Numbered from the stretch's first letter, positions 52,603-61,790 are shown. The stretch is 64,000 bases of DNA from Psychroflexus salarius (GCF_900129035.1 NZ_FQTW01000001.1:496001-560000), one strand, 5' to 3'. The notes: generated from the letters alone by a model not told the origin. Numbers and translations: made by a program.

Positions 52603-54417
52603 ATGAAAATGGAAACAAAAGAGAAAAAGGATAACATGATTCGCGGTGGACAATTTATCGTAACTGAAACGAAGGCAGAGGACATTTTTACGCCTGAAGA
52701 TTTTTCTGATGAACAGAAAATGATGCGAGACTCTGTTAAGGAGTTTGTTGATAGAGAAATTTGGCCTAAAAAAGAAGAGTTCGAAAAGAAAAATTACGAC
52801 TTAACTGAAGAAGTGATGCGTAAAGCTGGAGAACTCGGTTTCTTAGGTGTTGCTGTACCAGAAGAATACGGCGGACTAGGAATGGATTTTGTCTCAACTA
52901 TGTTAGTTTGTGATTATATTTCAGGAGCAACCGGTTCATTTAGTACAGCATTTGGTGCTCACACTGGTATTGGCACCTTGCCAATTACATTATATGGTAC
53001 CGAAGAACAAAAGAAAAAATATATTCCTAAATTGGCCACTGGCGAATGGTTTGGCGCTTATTGCTTAACTGAACCTGGCGCTGGTTCTGATGCCAATTCA
53101 GGAAAAACAAAAGCGGTCTTATCTGAAGACGGTACCCATTACAAAATCACAGGCCAAAAAATGTGGATCTCTAATGCTGGTTTCTGCGATTTATTTATCG
53201 TTTTCGCACGTATTGAAGATGATAAAAACATTACTGGGTTCATAGTTGAAAAAGATCTAGAAAATGGAATATCAATGGGTGATGAAGAGAAAAAACTAGG
53301 AATTCACTCTTCTTCTACCCGTCAGGTTTTCTTTAATGAGACAAAAGTTCCTGTTGAAAACATCTTAGGCGAGCGCAACGGTGGATTCAAAATCGCGATG
53401 AATGCACTTAATGTGGGGAGAATCAAACTAGCTGCTGCTTGCTTAGATGCTCAAAGACGTACAATTTCATCTGCAGTTCAATATGCCAATGATCGCGTTC
53501 AATTTAATACGCCTATTTCAAAGTTTGGAGCCATACGTTCAAAATTAGCAGAAATGGCAACAGCTGCTTATGCCGGTGAAGCGGCAAGTTATAGAGCAGC
53601 TAAAAATATTGAAGACCGTATCAATGCAAGAAAAGAACAAGGTAACTCACACCAAGAAGCAGAATTGAAAGGCGTTGAAGAATTTGCTATTGAGTGCTCC
53701 ATTTTAAAAGTAGCTGTTTCAGAAGATATTCAAAATTGCTCTGACGAAGGAATTCAAATTTATGGTGGAATGGGCTTCTCTGCAGATACGCCAATGGAAT
53801 CAGCTTGGAGAGATGCTAGAATTGCAAGAATTTATGAAGGAACCAACGAAATAAACCGAATGCTTTCGGTAGGAATGTTAGTTAAAAAAGCAATGAAAGG
53901 TCATGTAGATTTTATGGGACCAGCGCAAGCTGTTGCAGATGAATTAACAGGTATTCCTTCATTTGATACACCTGATTTTTCTGAATTACTTTCAGAAGAG
54001 AAAGACATGATTAAAAAACTTAAAAAAGTCTTTTTAATGGTTGCAGGAGCAGCAGCACAGAAATTTGGAACCGAATTAGAAGAACACCAGCAACTACTTT
54101 TAGCTTCAGCCGATATCTTAATTGAAATTTATATGGCCGAATCTGCAATCCTCAGAGCTGAAAAGAGTGCAAAAATTAAAGGTAAAGAATCTCAAAGTGT
54201 ACAAATTGCAATGGCTAAACTCAAACTTTACAATGCCGTAGAGAAAATCAACAAAAAGGCTAAGGAAGGTATCATTTCATTTGCTGAAGGCGATGAACAA
54301 AAAATGATGCTTATGGGATTAAAACGATTTACCAAATATTATAACTATCCTAATATTGTTGAGTTAAGAAATACAATTGCAGACCGAGTCGTAGAAGATA
54401 ATAGCTATAAGTTTTGA
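52603..54417 (+). CDS. fadE: Acyl-CoA dehydrogenase, FadE type
   Basis: An FAD-dependent enzyme that makes the first double bond in an acyl-CoA. The 604-residue protein has the usual acyl-CoA dehydrogenase core to about residue 430, with EYGGLGMDFVSTML, YCLTEPGAGSDANSGKT, KMWISNAGF and the helix ending MFSADTPME-like GGMGFSADTPMESAWRD. ARIYEGTNEINR lies at about 408-419, near the expected catalytic base. The extra C-terminal domain of about 170 residues (about 430-604) matches long bacterial forms such as Bacillus FadE (YusJ). It is the last gene of the operon and is followed by a strong terminator. Confidence 0.93.
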   Translation: MKMETKEKKDNMIRGGQFIVTETKAEDIFTPEDFSDEQKMMRDSVKEFVDREIWPKKEEFEKKNYDLTEEVMRKAGELGFLGVAVPEEYGGLGMDFVSTMLVCDYISGATGSFSTAFGAHTGIGTLPITLYGTEEQKKKYIPKLATGEWFGAYCLTEPGAGSDANSGKTKAVLSEDGTHYKITGQKMWISNAGFCDLFIVFARIEDDKNITGFIVEKDLENGISMGDEEKKLGIHSSSTRQVFFNETKVPVENILGERNGGFKIAMNALNVGRIKLAAACLDAQRRTISSAVQYANDRVQFNTPISKFGAIRSKLAEMATAAYAGEAASYRAAKNIEDRINARKEQGNSHQEAELKGVEEFAIECSILKVAVSEDIQNCSDEGIQIYGGMGFSADTPMESAWRDARIARIYEGTNEINRMLSVGMLVKKAMKGHVDFMGPAQAVADELTGIPSFDTPDFSELLSEEKDMIKKLKKVFLMVAGAAAQKFGTELEEHQQLLLASADILIEIYMAESAILRAEKSAKIKGKESQSVQIAMAKLKLYNAVEKINKKAKEGIISFAEGDEQKMMLMGLKRFTKYYNYPNIVELRNTIADRVVEDNSYKF

Positions 54418-54444
54418 ATTTTAATTAAAATTAAATTTAAATTA

Positions 54445-54475
54445 AAAAAGCTCACCTGTACAGGTGAGCTTTTTT
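54445..54475 (+). terminator. Terminator of the fad operon
   Basis: GCTCACCTG and CAGGTGAGC form a nine-base perfect stem flanked by A and T runs. It lies about 27 bases after the fadE stop. Confidence 0.9.
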
Positions 54476-54516
54476 ATATATTGCTATACATTTAAATGTA
54501 GCATAAACATATTAGC

Positions 54517-56835
54517 ATGAAAAATCTCTTCACTTTGGTTTTATCAATTTCTTTTGTATTTCTCGCATACACACAAGAAAATTCTTATATAAAAAAGCAT
54601 CAAGCTTATTTTGAAATACCTAGAGAGTCACTATTTATACACTTGAATAAATCAAAGCTGGTCAAACAGGAAAGTTTATGGTTAAAAGGCTATGCAATTA
54701 ATAGACAAACCGATAAGCTGCATCAAAATTTAAGGAATGTTAATTTAGCCATTTACAATTATCGTGGTGAACTATTAAATTCTGAAATGTTACTAGCTAA
54801 CGAAGGTGTCTTTTTAGGGCAAATAAAGATTGACAGCACTTATCAACCAGGGAAATATTTTTTAAAGGCCATGACAAATTACATGAATAACTTTAAAGAA
54901 CCTGATGTTTTCATTGAATCATTTGAAGTAATTGATAAAATCGATAAACCTGAACTACCAAAGCAAAAACTAATTATTAAAACAAAGCCTGAAAACCAGC
55001 ATTTAATTTATGACCTAAATAACAATTTAGGTATTCGAATTTCAAACTCAAATGGTATTGGTTTAAAAACAAGCATAGAACTCTTAGAAAATAATAAAGT
55101 TGTAAAGAAAATTAAGAGCAGTAAAAATGGTTTAGCACTTCTAAATTTTAGACCTCAGCAAGGAAAAAAATATAAAATCAGAGCTACTACTGCTGGTGGA
55201 TATAGTGAAGACCATCTAATTAGCGACATTCGTTTAAGTGGTATTTCATTGCAACTTAATAAGGTTAAGGATTACCTGTTATTTAACATTGAAGCAACTA
55301 AAGATTTAAATGAAGAAAACTTCACACTTTTTATTCATCAAGAAGAAAAATTCTTATCGAAGAAAATAAAGCTTGAAAAGTTAAACAAGAGTTTGGCAAT
55401 TTCTATAGACCAATTATTTGAAGGTTTAAATACAATCTTAATTTTAAAAGAAGGCCAGCCTGTTTTAGAACGTCTATTTTTTAATCAAACTTCAGATGTC
55501 AAAAAATTCAATGGTAATTATACAATCAATCAAATTAAAAACACAGATTCTATTCAAGTTAGCCTTAATTTCAACGAAAAAGCTAATCTTCAATTAAGTG
55601 CATCAATATTACCTAAAGATCAAATCACATATAATACAAACAATTCAATAATTAAAAACTTCAGGTTTAGGCCTTATCTAACAACTGAAAGCTATTTATT
55701 AATTAAGACACTTGATCAAAGTATCTCAATAAAAGAGTTAGATATTGCCATGATCATGAGTGAAAGTAGATACACAAAAAATATATTAAAATATCAGAGG
55801 CCTAAATTAAATTATAAAAGGCAAAACGGTGTGAAGCAAACTCTAAATATCAATCAAAAACTTAAGCCTAATGACATTTTGCTATTAGGTATTGGAACAC
55901 GTTTCAATAAAGAGTTCACTGAGTATTTAAATGACCGACGAAAATTTGAATTTGAGAACCGTTATCCAATCAATTCAGAAATTCAAAAATTTGCTATTAT
56001 CACTAAACAAAGAAATTTTAAAGCGCCGAAAATTAAGCTAAACCATAAATTTAATTTCCAAGATCACTTAGACGTCGACTTCTCTAAATATGTGACCGAA
56101 CAAGAAAAAATAGATTCAGAAACAGCTCTCTCTAGCTCTAGAATTGTTGCCAATTTCACAAATACAAATCAATTAGATGAAGTTTTAATATCAACTTCAA
56201 AAAACAGAGAAAAAAAGAAAGAAATCAAGCTAACTAGAGGCGATAAAGAAGAAATCACCGAAGATGAAGTAAAACGTTTTTTTAAGCTCTCAGTTTATCT
56301 TAGATATAAAGGTTTTAAGGTACTTGATCAGCAAGGAACTTTTAGTGTTCAAACCTTTTCTCAAAGATCAATAAGTGGTAGTAATGAAGTTGCTATTATA
56401 TTAGACGGTGCGCGTTTAACCGATACCTCATTTTTAAGCAATGTGCCTTTAAATCAGTTTGAATCTGTTACAATTAATAAAAGCGGATTTGGAGAAGGTT
56501 TATTTGGTGCTAACGGAGTTATTAAACTTGAAAGTAGAAAAACTGCAATTTATGGTGATGATAAAGATCAGTTATTTACAAGCATTAAAATTGAAGATGG
56601 CTTTGCCCCTATTAAAAAATTCAAAAACCCGAATTATACTTTTTATAACACCTTAGCATTTAAAAACTTGGGGACTATTGCTTGGTTTCCTAACCTCATA
56701 ATGAAAAGCGAAAACCCTAAACTTAGTTTTAAAATGGTTGATACTAGGTTAAAATCAGCTGTTATTTTTATTGAAGGTATTTCAAAAAATGGTCAGCTTC
56801 ATAGCTACAAAATACCTATTAAATTAACTAAATAG
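54517..56835 (+). CDS. Exported protein with TonB plug-like domain but no barrel
   Basis: A 772-residue exported protein with a signal peptide (MKNLFTLVLSISFVFLAYTQ). The first 150 residues resemble an MG2-like beta domain common in Bacteroidota (IHLNKSKLVKQESLWLKGYAIN, then YNYRGELLNSEMLL, and PGKYFLKAMTNYMNN). The middle is strand-rich. From about 550-690 a plug-like domain is recognisable: AIILDGARLTDTSFLSNVPLNQFESVTINKSGFGEGLFGANGVIKLESR. It ends with about 75 residues of strands (PKLSFKMVDTRLKSAVIFIEGIS) instead of a barrel. Function unknown; it may be a periplasmic or surface partner of a receptor. Confidence 0.75.
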   Translation: MKNLFTLVLSISFVFLAYTQENSYIKKHQAYFEIPRESLFIHLNKSKLVKQESLWLKGYAINRQTDKLHQNLRNVNLAIYNYRGELLNSEMLLANEGVFLGQIKIDSTYQPGKYFLKAMTNYMNNFKEPDVFIESFEVIDKIDKPELPKQKLIIKTKPENQHLIYDLNNNLGIRISNSNGIGLKTSIELLENNKVVKKIKSSKNGLALLNFRPQQGKKYKIRATTAGGYSEDHLISDIRLSGISLQLNKVKDYLLFNIEATKDLNEENFTLFIHQEEKFLSKKIKLEKLNKSLAISIDQLFEGLNTILILKEGQPVLERLFFNQTSDVKKFNGNYTINQIKNTDSIQVSLNFNEKANLQLSASILPKDQITYNTNNSIIKNFRFRPYLTTESYLLIKTLDQSISIKELDIAMIMSESRYTKNILKYQRPKLNYKRQNGVKQTLNINQKLKPNDILLLGIGTRFNKEFTEYLNDRRKFEFENRYPINSEIQKFAIITKQRNFKAPKIKLNHKFNFQDHLDVDFSKYVTEQEKIDSETALSSSRIVANFTNTNQLDEVLISTSKNREKKKEIKLTRGDKEEITEDEVKRFFKLSVYLRYKGFKVLDQQGTFSVQTFSQRSISGSNEVAIILDGARLTDTSFLSNVPLNQFESVTINKSGFGEGLFGANGVIKLESRKTAIYGDDKDQLFTSIKIEDGFAPIKKFKNPNYTFYNTLAFKNLGTIAWFPNLIMKSENPKLSFKMVDTRLKSAVIFIEGISKNGQLHSYKIPIKLTK

Positions 56836-56942
56836 ATTTTAGGCAAGTCATCTTTTAGTTTACAATTCAATAATATGTTAAAAAGTATTAATTAATGATT
56901 GGTTGCCTTTTTGCTTTTTAATTTTACAAAAAACTTAAAACA

Positions 56943-57761
56943 ATGAAAAAATTACAACTATCTATTTTTGCTTTAGTTATTGCTTTTACTTTTTCTTGTA
57001 AAAACAACGAAGCAGCTAAAGAGGAATCACAATCTGAAACAGTAACCGAAACTGAAAATCAGGAAGTTAAAACTGAAAAAATCAGTTTAACACCGCTTGA
57101 AGGCTCACCAGCTTATGCTGATTCAAAATTGATGCTTGACGGTGATGCAATGATTCAAGTAGATTCTGGAGAAAATACTTTTAATTTTGAAGTTGAAAAT
57201 TACGAACTTGGCATTCAAACGCCTAATGCAGGAGATAACAGTTTAGCAAATTCTGCTAAAGGTCAGCATATTCATGTGATAATGGACAACCAACCTTATT
57301 CTGCACACTATTCAACTGAGGTAAAAAAAGATATTACAGAAGGTGATCATGTAATGTTAGCATTTTTATCGCGTTCGTATCATGAATCTGTAAAAAACGC
57401 TGATGCCGTTGTTGTTAAAAAAATTACAGCTGGAAACCCTGCAGATAGTTTAAAAATGGATGTTGATTTAACGGCACCACATCTATTCTATTCAAGACCG
57501 AAAGGAACTTATACGGGCGAAGATGTTAACAAAGTATTGCTTGATTTTTATCTTGTAAATACAGAAATTAGTGAAGATGGTAATAAAGTATTAGCAATTA
57601 TTAATGGTGAAGAGTTTACAATAACTGAATGGCAACCATATGTTATGGAAGGCTTACCATTAGGTGAAAATACCATTGAATTACAGCTTGTAGATAAAGA
57701 TAATCAACCAATTGAAGGTCCATTCAATTATGTAAAAAGAAGCGTCATGTTAGAAAAATAA
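56943..57761 (+). CDS. Lipoprotein of unknown function
   Basis: A 272-residue lipoprotein with Cys19 in FTFSC as the lipidation site. After a Glu/Thr-rich linker (about 22-48), the mature part has a conserved-looking beta-domain with VENYELGIQTPNAGDNSLANSAKGQHIHVIMDNQPYSAHYS and a central SRSYHESVKN segment. Similar flavobacterial proteins are labelled phosphopeptide-binding in databases, but I see no forkhead-associated or kinase domain that would support that. It is preceded by 107 bases and followed by a terminator, so it is probably monocistronic. Envelope location is inferred. Confidence 0.7.
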   Translation: MKKLQLSIFALVIAFTFSCKNNEAAKEESQSETVTETENQEVKTEKISLTPLEGSPAYADSKLMLDGDAMIQVDSGENTFNFEVENYELGIQTPNAGDNSLANSAKGQHIHVIMDNQPYSAHYSTEVKKDITEGDHVMLAFLSRSYHESVKNADAVVVKKITAGNPADSLKMDVDLTAPHLFYSRPKGTYTGEDVNKVLLDFYLVNTEISEDGNKVLAIINGEEFTITEWQPYVMEGLPLGENTIELQLVDKDNQPIEGPFNYVKRSVMLEK

Positions 57762-57787
57762 TATTTCTTACGCTTCGTGATAAGCTA

Positions 57788-57819
57788 AAAGAGATTGTAA
57801 CTTTACAATCTCTTTTTTT
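57788..57819 (+). terminator. Terminator of the lipoprotein gene
   Basis: GAGATTGTAA at 57791-57800 pairs with TTACAATCTC at 57803-57812, followed by a run of T. It starts 27 bases after the stop and ends 20 bases before the TerB-LETM1 gene. Confidence 0.85.
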
Positions 57820-57838
57820 ATGTTTAAACTTTAAAGAA

Positions 57839-59011
57839 ATGAATCCTTCAGCAAATGCGTGGATACCAAAGTTGCTCTCTAGTCTCAATCAAGTTAATCA
57901 ACTTGATTACCAAGACTTAAGAGAATGCGGATTTATTTATGGCACAAATATTTCAACCTGCTTCAAGAGGCAAGAATCATATAACTTGAAATTATCAAAA
58001 GAAGAGCTGGCCAAAATTAATTTAGTTGCTGCACTGTATTCAATTACTCAGACTTGTAAAACATTAGATTCATCTAATTTTATAACGCACATAGTTCAGT
58101 TTTATAGCAATTTAGAAGCACCTAAATCTAAAACCTTAAGTTGGTTTAAATTAAACCAATCGGCTGAATCTAAGCTTGAGCAACTCATTGCCAAACGTGT
58201 ACAAACTAATTCTAATATCTTAGAGCGTAATTTTAGTAACATCTTAACTAATGCTTTTTTAAATATCGATGTTGAAACCTACTATCATGACACTATTTAT
58301 GGCTGTGATAGTTTAGAATTTTCAAGAAAATTTGAATCTTCATTGACTAACATCATTTCAATTGCATTACACTTAAAGTCTAAAAAAACAACTACAGAGC
58401 ATATCCTGATAAAATTACTTGAAAGCTCATTGCGATATCAGTCTAAGGCGATCGTATTTTCTCAAAAAACAGAAGAATTACAGCTTGATTTTTTGAAAAC
58501 TGAAACTTCAAAACTTTACATTGTGGATATTGCTTGTATGGCCACTTTTAGCGATGAAAAGGTTGAAGCTGCCGAGCTCAATTTTATTTATTCGCTTTCA
58601 AAACAATTAGGTTTAACAACTAAACATGCCGACTTAGCAATAGAATCTATCAAGTTATTTATTAGAAATCATAGAAGTGAAATTTCATATTTTAATACTT
58701 CAAATCCAATAAAACATTTTTATGATCGAACTTACCGAAGCACAACAACTTTGCTGGTCAGAAATAAAAAGCGACTGATAAACGAGATTTATGAAAGTAA
58801 GGAGTTATTAATTCTACTATCAAAATCAACTCATACTGAATTAACTTCAAACGAAAAACGCATAGTTAAACAGCAACTTATAGATATTTTTAAAAGCATT
58901 CCTTCTCTAGCTATTTTTGCCTTACCTGGCGGTGGCGTTTTACTTCCAATTATCATTAAATTTATACCGAAACTATTACCTTCATCTTTCAATGAAAACC
59001 TTAATGACTAA
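57839..59011 (+). CDS. TerB/LETM1-like protein
   Basis: A 390-residue protein related to LETM1-like proteins labelled biofilm-associated in flavobacteria. The N-terminal half (1-215) is helical and not recognised. The middle resembles a TerB-type helical domain, about 225-280 (LYIVDIACMATFSDEKVEAAELNFIYSLSKQLGL). The C-terminal part, from about 335, matches the LETM1 ribosome-binding region: ELTSNEKRIVKQQLIDIFKSIPSLAIFALPGGGVLLPIIIKFIPKLLPSSF. LETM1 is mainly known from mitochondria. One hydrophobic segment (about 358-378) may be membrane-associated. The function in bacteria is not proven. Confidence 0.8.
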   Translation: MNPSANAWIPKLLSSLNQVNQLDYQDLRECGFIYGTNISTCFKRQESYNLKLSKEELAKINLVAALYSITQTCKTLDSSNFITHIVQFYSNLEAPKSKTLSWFKLNQSAESKLEQLIAKRVQTNSNILERNFSNILTNAFLNIDVETYYHDTIYGCDSLEFSRKFESSLTNIISIALHLKSKKTTTEHILIKLLESSLRYQSKAIVFSQKTEELQLDFLKTETSKLYIVDIACMATFSDEKVEAAELNFIYSLSKQLGLTTKHADLAIESIKLFIRNHRSEISYFNTSNPIKHFYDRTYRSTTTLLVRNKKRLINEIYESKELLILLSKSTHTELTSNEKRIVKQQLIDIFKSIPSLAIFALPGGGVLLPIIIKFIPKLLPSSFNENLND

Positions 59012-59017
59012 ATAAGG

Positions 59018-60562
59018 CTAATCTTCAAAAATTATACTTTGGTAGGCACCTAAATTAGGCATTTGTGTTCTGTCTTCACCTAAAATATCAAGCGGCACTT
59101 GATTAGCTGTTGTTTGATTTCCAGAAATATTAGCCGCCGAATCTTGACCTATTAATAATTGGTTTTCTTGAGGACTAAAAAAATCTGGAGTTTCATTTAA
59201 AATGACATTTGTATAGATAGAAGTATCATTAAAATCATATAAGGCTTCATCTGCAAAGCTATTATTAAAGTCGTTAAATCTTAGTAAGCTATGATCTATA
59301 TTAATATTGAAGGCTGCATTTTCATTAGCATTAAATTGAAACTCAATATTTTCATTTCCATAAATTATACAGTTAGAAAAACTAGCATTTAAATCGGCTA
59401 CAAATACTTGCTCCTGGGTTTCAAGTTCATTTTCTATTAACACAGCTGGAAAATTTCTAAAGCTATTTTGCCAATAGTTGACTAAAGTACAATGTTTAAA
59501 ATTGTATGTTCCACCAAGTGATAAGTTTAATGCTGCCTGGCCTGCATTATTAATGACCAAATTTTCAGCTGTAATATGACCTGTGCGCGCCAACATGCCA
59601 ACATTAGATGAATTATAAATTTGTGTGTTTTTAAGTTGTAAAGTTGGGTTAGAAGTACCATCATTAGAGTCCATTAAAATTCCCACTGTTGCATTTTTAA
59701 TCGTGACATGTTCAAACATATGGTTTGTACTTCCTGCAGTTAACCAAATGCTATTCCATTGTCCTGGCACATCCGAAAATCCTGGTTCTAGACGATCGCT
59801 TTCAAAGATAATTTCGTTTTCTAAGTCTTCAGTTGAACTATAATCACCAATCGCATGAACACTAGCGTTATTGGCTGCAATTAAGCCACTACCATCATGA
59901 AAGTGAAGTCTTGCACCTGGTTGAATTTCTAATGTTTTATTACTCGGGACAGCGGCGAAACCATAAATAACATAAGGCTTTTCATTGGTCATGATCAACT
60001 CTTCATCAGAGAGAAAAAAGCCTTCAATTAATACCTCATCACCATTTGCGTTTTGACCAAGTGATAAAGTTTCGGTGGTACCATCAGAAAAACGCTCGGG
60101 ATATAAAAAATGGGCATCTTTTATTAAACTGACTAATTCAACTTCCTGAGTTTGATTTGTTGATGTGAAGTTTATTTGATCGGTATAAAGAAATTCTAAA
60201 CTGTTTTGGGCAACTTCAGTGATATCTGCAGTCACTTCAACGAAAACAAAAATGCTGTCTTTGGCTAAAATTTCAACATTGTTGATAAGTTTTCCAGACC
60301 TACCATTAACATTTAGCCTAAATTTAGAATTTTCGCCCTTAGCCAATGAGACTTGTGGAATACTGATATCATCCTCTGAATTATTGTAAACTTTAAATTG
60401 ATAACTACTTGAACCGATATTAGTAAAAACCGTATCTAAATAGACTGTATCTTTTGAAAAGTTAAGGTTTCCTGAATTTATTGAAGTTGAAAAATCTTCA
60501 CGACATGAACTAGCTCCTATTATAAAAAGTAAGATTAAACTAAATTTAAAAATATCTTGCAT
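59018..60562 (-). CDS. Beta-helix lipoprotein
   Basis: A 514-residue lipoprotein with Cys20 in GASSC. The first 150 residues form beta-sandwich-like domains (FTNIGSSSYQFKVYNNSEDDISIPQVSL), resembling DUF1573-like regions. The rest shows irregular repeated strands typical of a right-handed parallel beta-helix (IYGFAAVPSNKTLEIQPGARLHFHDGSG, HVTIKNATVGILMDSNDG, LVINNAGQAALNLSLGGTYNFKHCTLVNYW). A similar protein class is common in Bacteroidota and may bind polysaccharide or be surface-exposed; this is not proven. It is followed by the cyclotransferase gene upstream, with only a base between them. Confidence 0.8.
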   Translation of the reverse strand: MQDIFKFSLILLFIIGASSCREDFSTSINSGNLNFSKDTVYLDTVFTNIGSSSYQFKVYNNSEDDISIPQVSLAKGENSKFRLNVNGRSGKLINNVEILAKDSIFVFVEVTADITEVAQNSLEFLYTDQINFTSTNQTQEVELVSLIKDAHFLYPERFSDGTTETLSLGQNANGDEVLIEGFFLSDEELIMTNEKPYVIYGFAAVPSNKTLEIQPGARLHFHDGSGLIAANNASVHAIGDYSSTEDLENEIIFESDRLEPGFSDVPGQWNSIWLTAGSTNHMFEHVTIKNATVGILMDSNDGTSNPTLQLKNTQIYNSSNVGMLARTGHITAENLVINNAGQAALNLSLGGTYNFKHCTLVNYWQNSFRNFPAVLIENELETQEQVFVADLNASFSNCIIYGNENIEFQFNANENAAFNINIDHSLLRFNDFNNSFADEALYDFNDTSIYTNVILNETPDFFSPQENQLLIGQDSAANISGNQTTANQVPLDILGEDRTQMPNLGAYQSIIFED

Positions 60563-60563
60563 G

Positions 60564-61595
60564 TTACTTTTTAATTAATTCAATTTCAAATAATTTGTCC
60601 CAGTTTTTACCAGTTACAAACAGTTGCTTTGTATTTTTATTGTAAGCAATACCATTTAAAACGTCAAGTTGGTCATGTTGGGTTACCTTCTTTTTAAGTC
60701 CGCGTAGGTCTATTAAGCCTTCAACAGCTCCAGTTTCTGGGTCAATAATAACAATACCATCTTTCAAATAAGTATTGGCATAAATTTTACCGTTAATATA
60801 TTCTAATTCGTTTAAGCGGTTTAAAACAGCCGAATGTGTTACGGCCTGAATATAGTCAACTTCTTCAAAAGTTTCTTGGTCTAACCTCCAAATTTTAGTA
60901 GAACCATCGCTTTTGTAAAGCCACTGATGATCATGTGTTAATCCCCAACCTTCTTTGCTGGCATTGTACTTAAACTTACCTATTTTTTCCATATCTAAAT
61001 TATAGATTAAGCCTTCATTAGATTGGTAAGTTAACTGAATAATTTTTTCGTTAAAAATAGTTAGGCCTTCACCGAAATAAAACTGATCTAAATCAACTTT
61101 TTTATAAATCTCTCCAGTTTTGTAATTAACTTTTCTTAGCGACGATTTTCCGCGTAAACCTGTACTTTCATACAAGGTGTCTCTATAAAACTCTAAACCT
61201 TGCGTATAAGCTTTTATATCGTGTGGATACGTATTAATAATGTTGTAAGTATAAAGTTGAGGCTTTTTGCTATTGTAAACTGTAAAGGAAGTTTTTACCT
61301 CAACCGATTTACCTTCTGAAAATACTTCAACTGAAATAGAATTAACGCCTAATTTTTGCTCACTAAGTTGAAGTTCAAAAACAGATTTAGCTGCTATTTT
61401 TTTGGTGGAATTCCCATCAACTAATTTTATGGAGTCTATGCTGAAGTCATTCGGATTAATTAGTTTCAACTTTAATGTTGATGCTTGAGTGAGTTGATCA
61501 GGATTAAGCACTTTCAATTTGAATTGATCTGAAGAAATATCTTTACAGCCTATTAAAATTAATGCTAATAAAATGACAGTCAGTTTTTTAAACAT
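60564..61595 (-). CDS. Glutaminyl-peptide cyclotransferase
   Basis: A 343-residue lipoprotein (Cys17 in LILIGC) of the beta-propeller glutaminyl cyclase family. After an Ig-like N-terminal part (about 20-115), the catalytic propeller covers about 116-343. Family features are YPHDIKAYTQGLEFYRDTLYESTGLRGKSSLRKVNYKTGEI and the later GWGLTHDHQWLYKSDGSTKIW and DQLDVLNGIAYNKNTKQLFVTGKNWDKLFEI. The enzyme makes pyroglutamate at the N-terminus of secreted proteins. It lies one base upstream of the beta-helix lipoprotein gene, so the two are probably co-transcribed. Confidence 0.92.
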   Translation of the reverse strand: MFKKLTVILLALILIGCKDISSDQFKLKVLNPDQLTQASTLKLKLINPNDFSIDSIKLVDGNSTKKIAAKSVFELQLSEQKLGVNSISVEVFSEGKSVEVKTSFTVYNSKKPQLYTYNIINTYPHDIKAYTQGLEFYRDTLYESTGLRGKSSLRKVNYKTGEIYKKVDLDQFYFGEGLTIFNEKIIQLTYQSNEGLIYNLDMEKIGKFKYNASKEGWGLTHDHQWLYKSDGSTKIWRLDQETFEEVDYIQAVTHSAVLNRLNELEYINGKIYANTYLKDGIVIIDPETGAVEGLIDLRGLKKKVTQHDQLDVLNGIAYNKNTKQLFVTGKNWDKLFEIELIKK

Positions 61596-61654
61596 CTTAA
61601 TAATTTGAGAATAAAATTAATAACGCTAAAATAGGGAATTTAGTAGAATTGAGC

Positions 61655-61685
61655 CTTGCTAAAATTAAATTTGATTGTATATTTG
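61655..61685 (+). promoter_or_regulatory. Promoter of the SRP RNA gene
   Basis: A TTG at 61656-61658 and TATATTTG at 61678-61685 are spaced by 19 bases, matching the Bacteroidota consensus TTG/N19/TAnnTTTG. The RNA starts six bases after the -7 box. This is the best promoter in the window and calibrates the start-point distance used elsewhere. Confidence 0.75.
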
Positions 61686-61690
61686 CAGTC

Positions 61691-61790
61691 GGCAAGTCCT
61701 ACACAACCAGCTCCTGTCGAATCCTCCAGGGCGGGAACGCAGCAAAGGTAGATGGTCGTAGCGGTGTGATGTAGGTCGCTTGCCTTTTTT
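61691..61790 (+). ncRNA. ffs: Small signal recognition particle RNA (SRP, 4.5S-type)
   Basis: The RNA component of the signal recognition particle, which with Ffh directs membrane and secreted proteins to the membrane. The ends pair, GGCAAG with CTTGCC and CCTACA with TGTAGG. The conserved apical stem has a GGAA tetraloop in GCGGGAACGC, followed by AGCAAAGGTAGA, matching bacterial small SRP RNA. The mature RNA probably ends near 61784, with the T run to 61790 forming the terminator. It has its own promoter and is not inside an operon. Confidence 0.93.
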
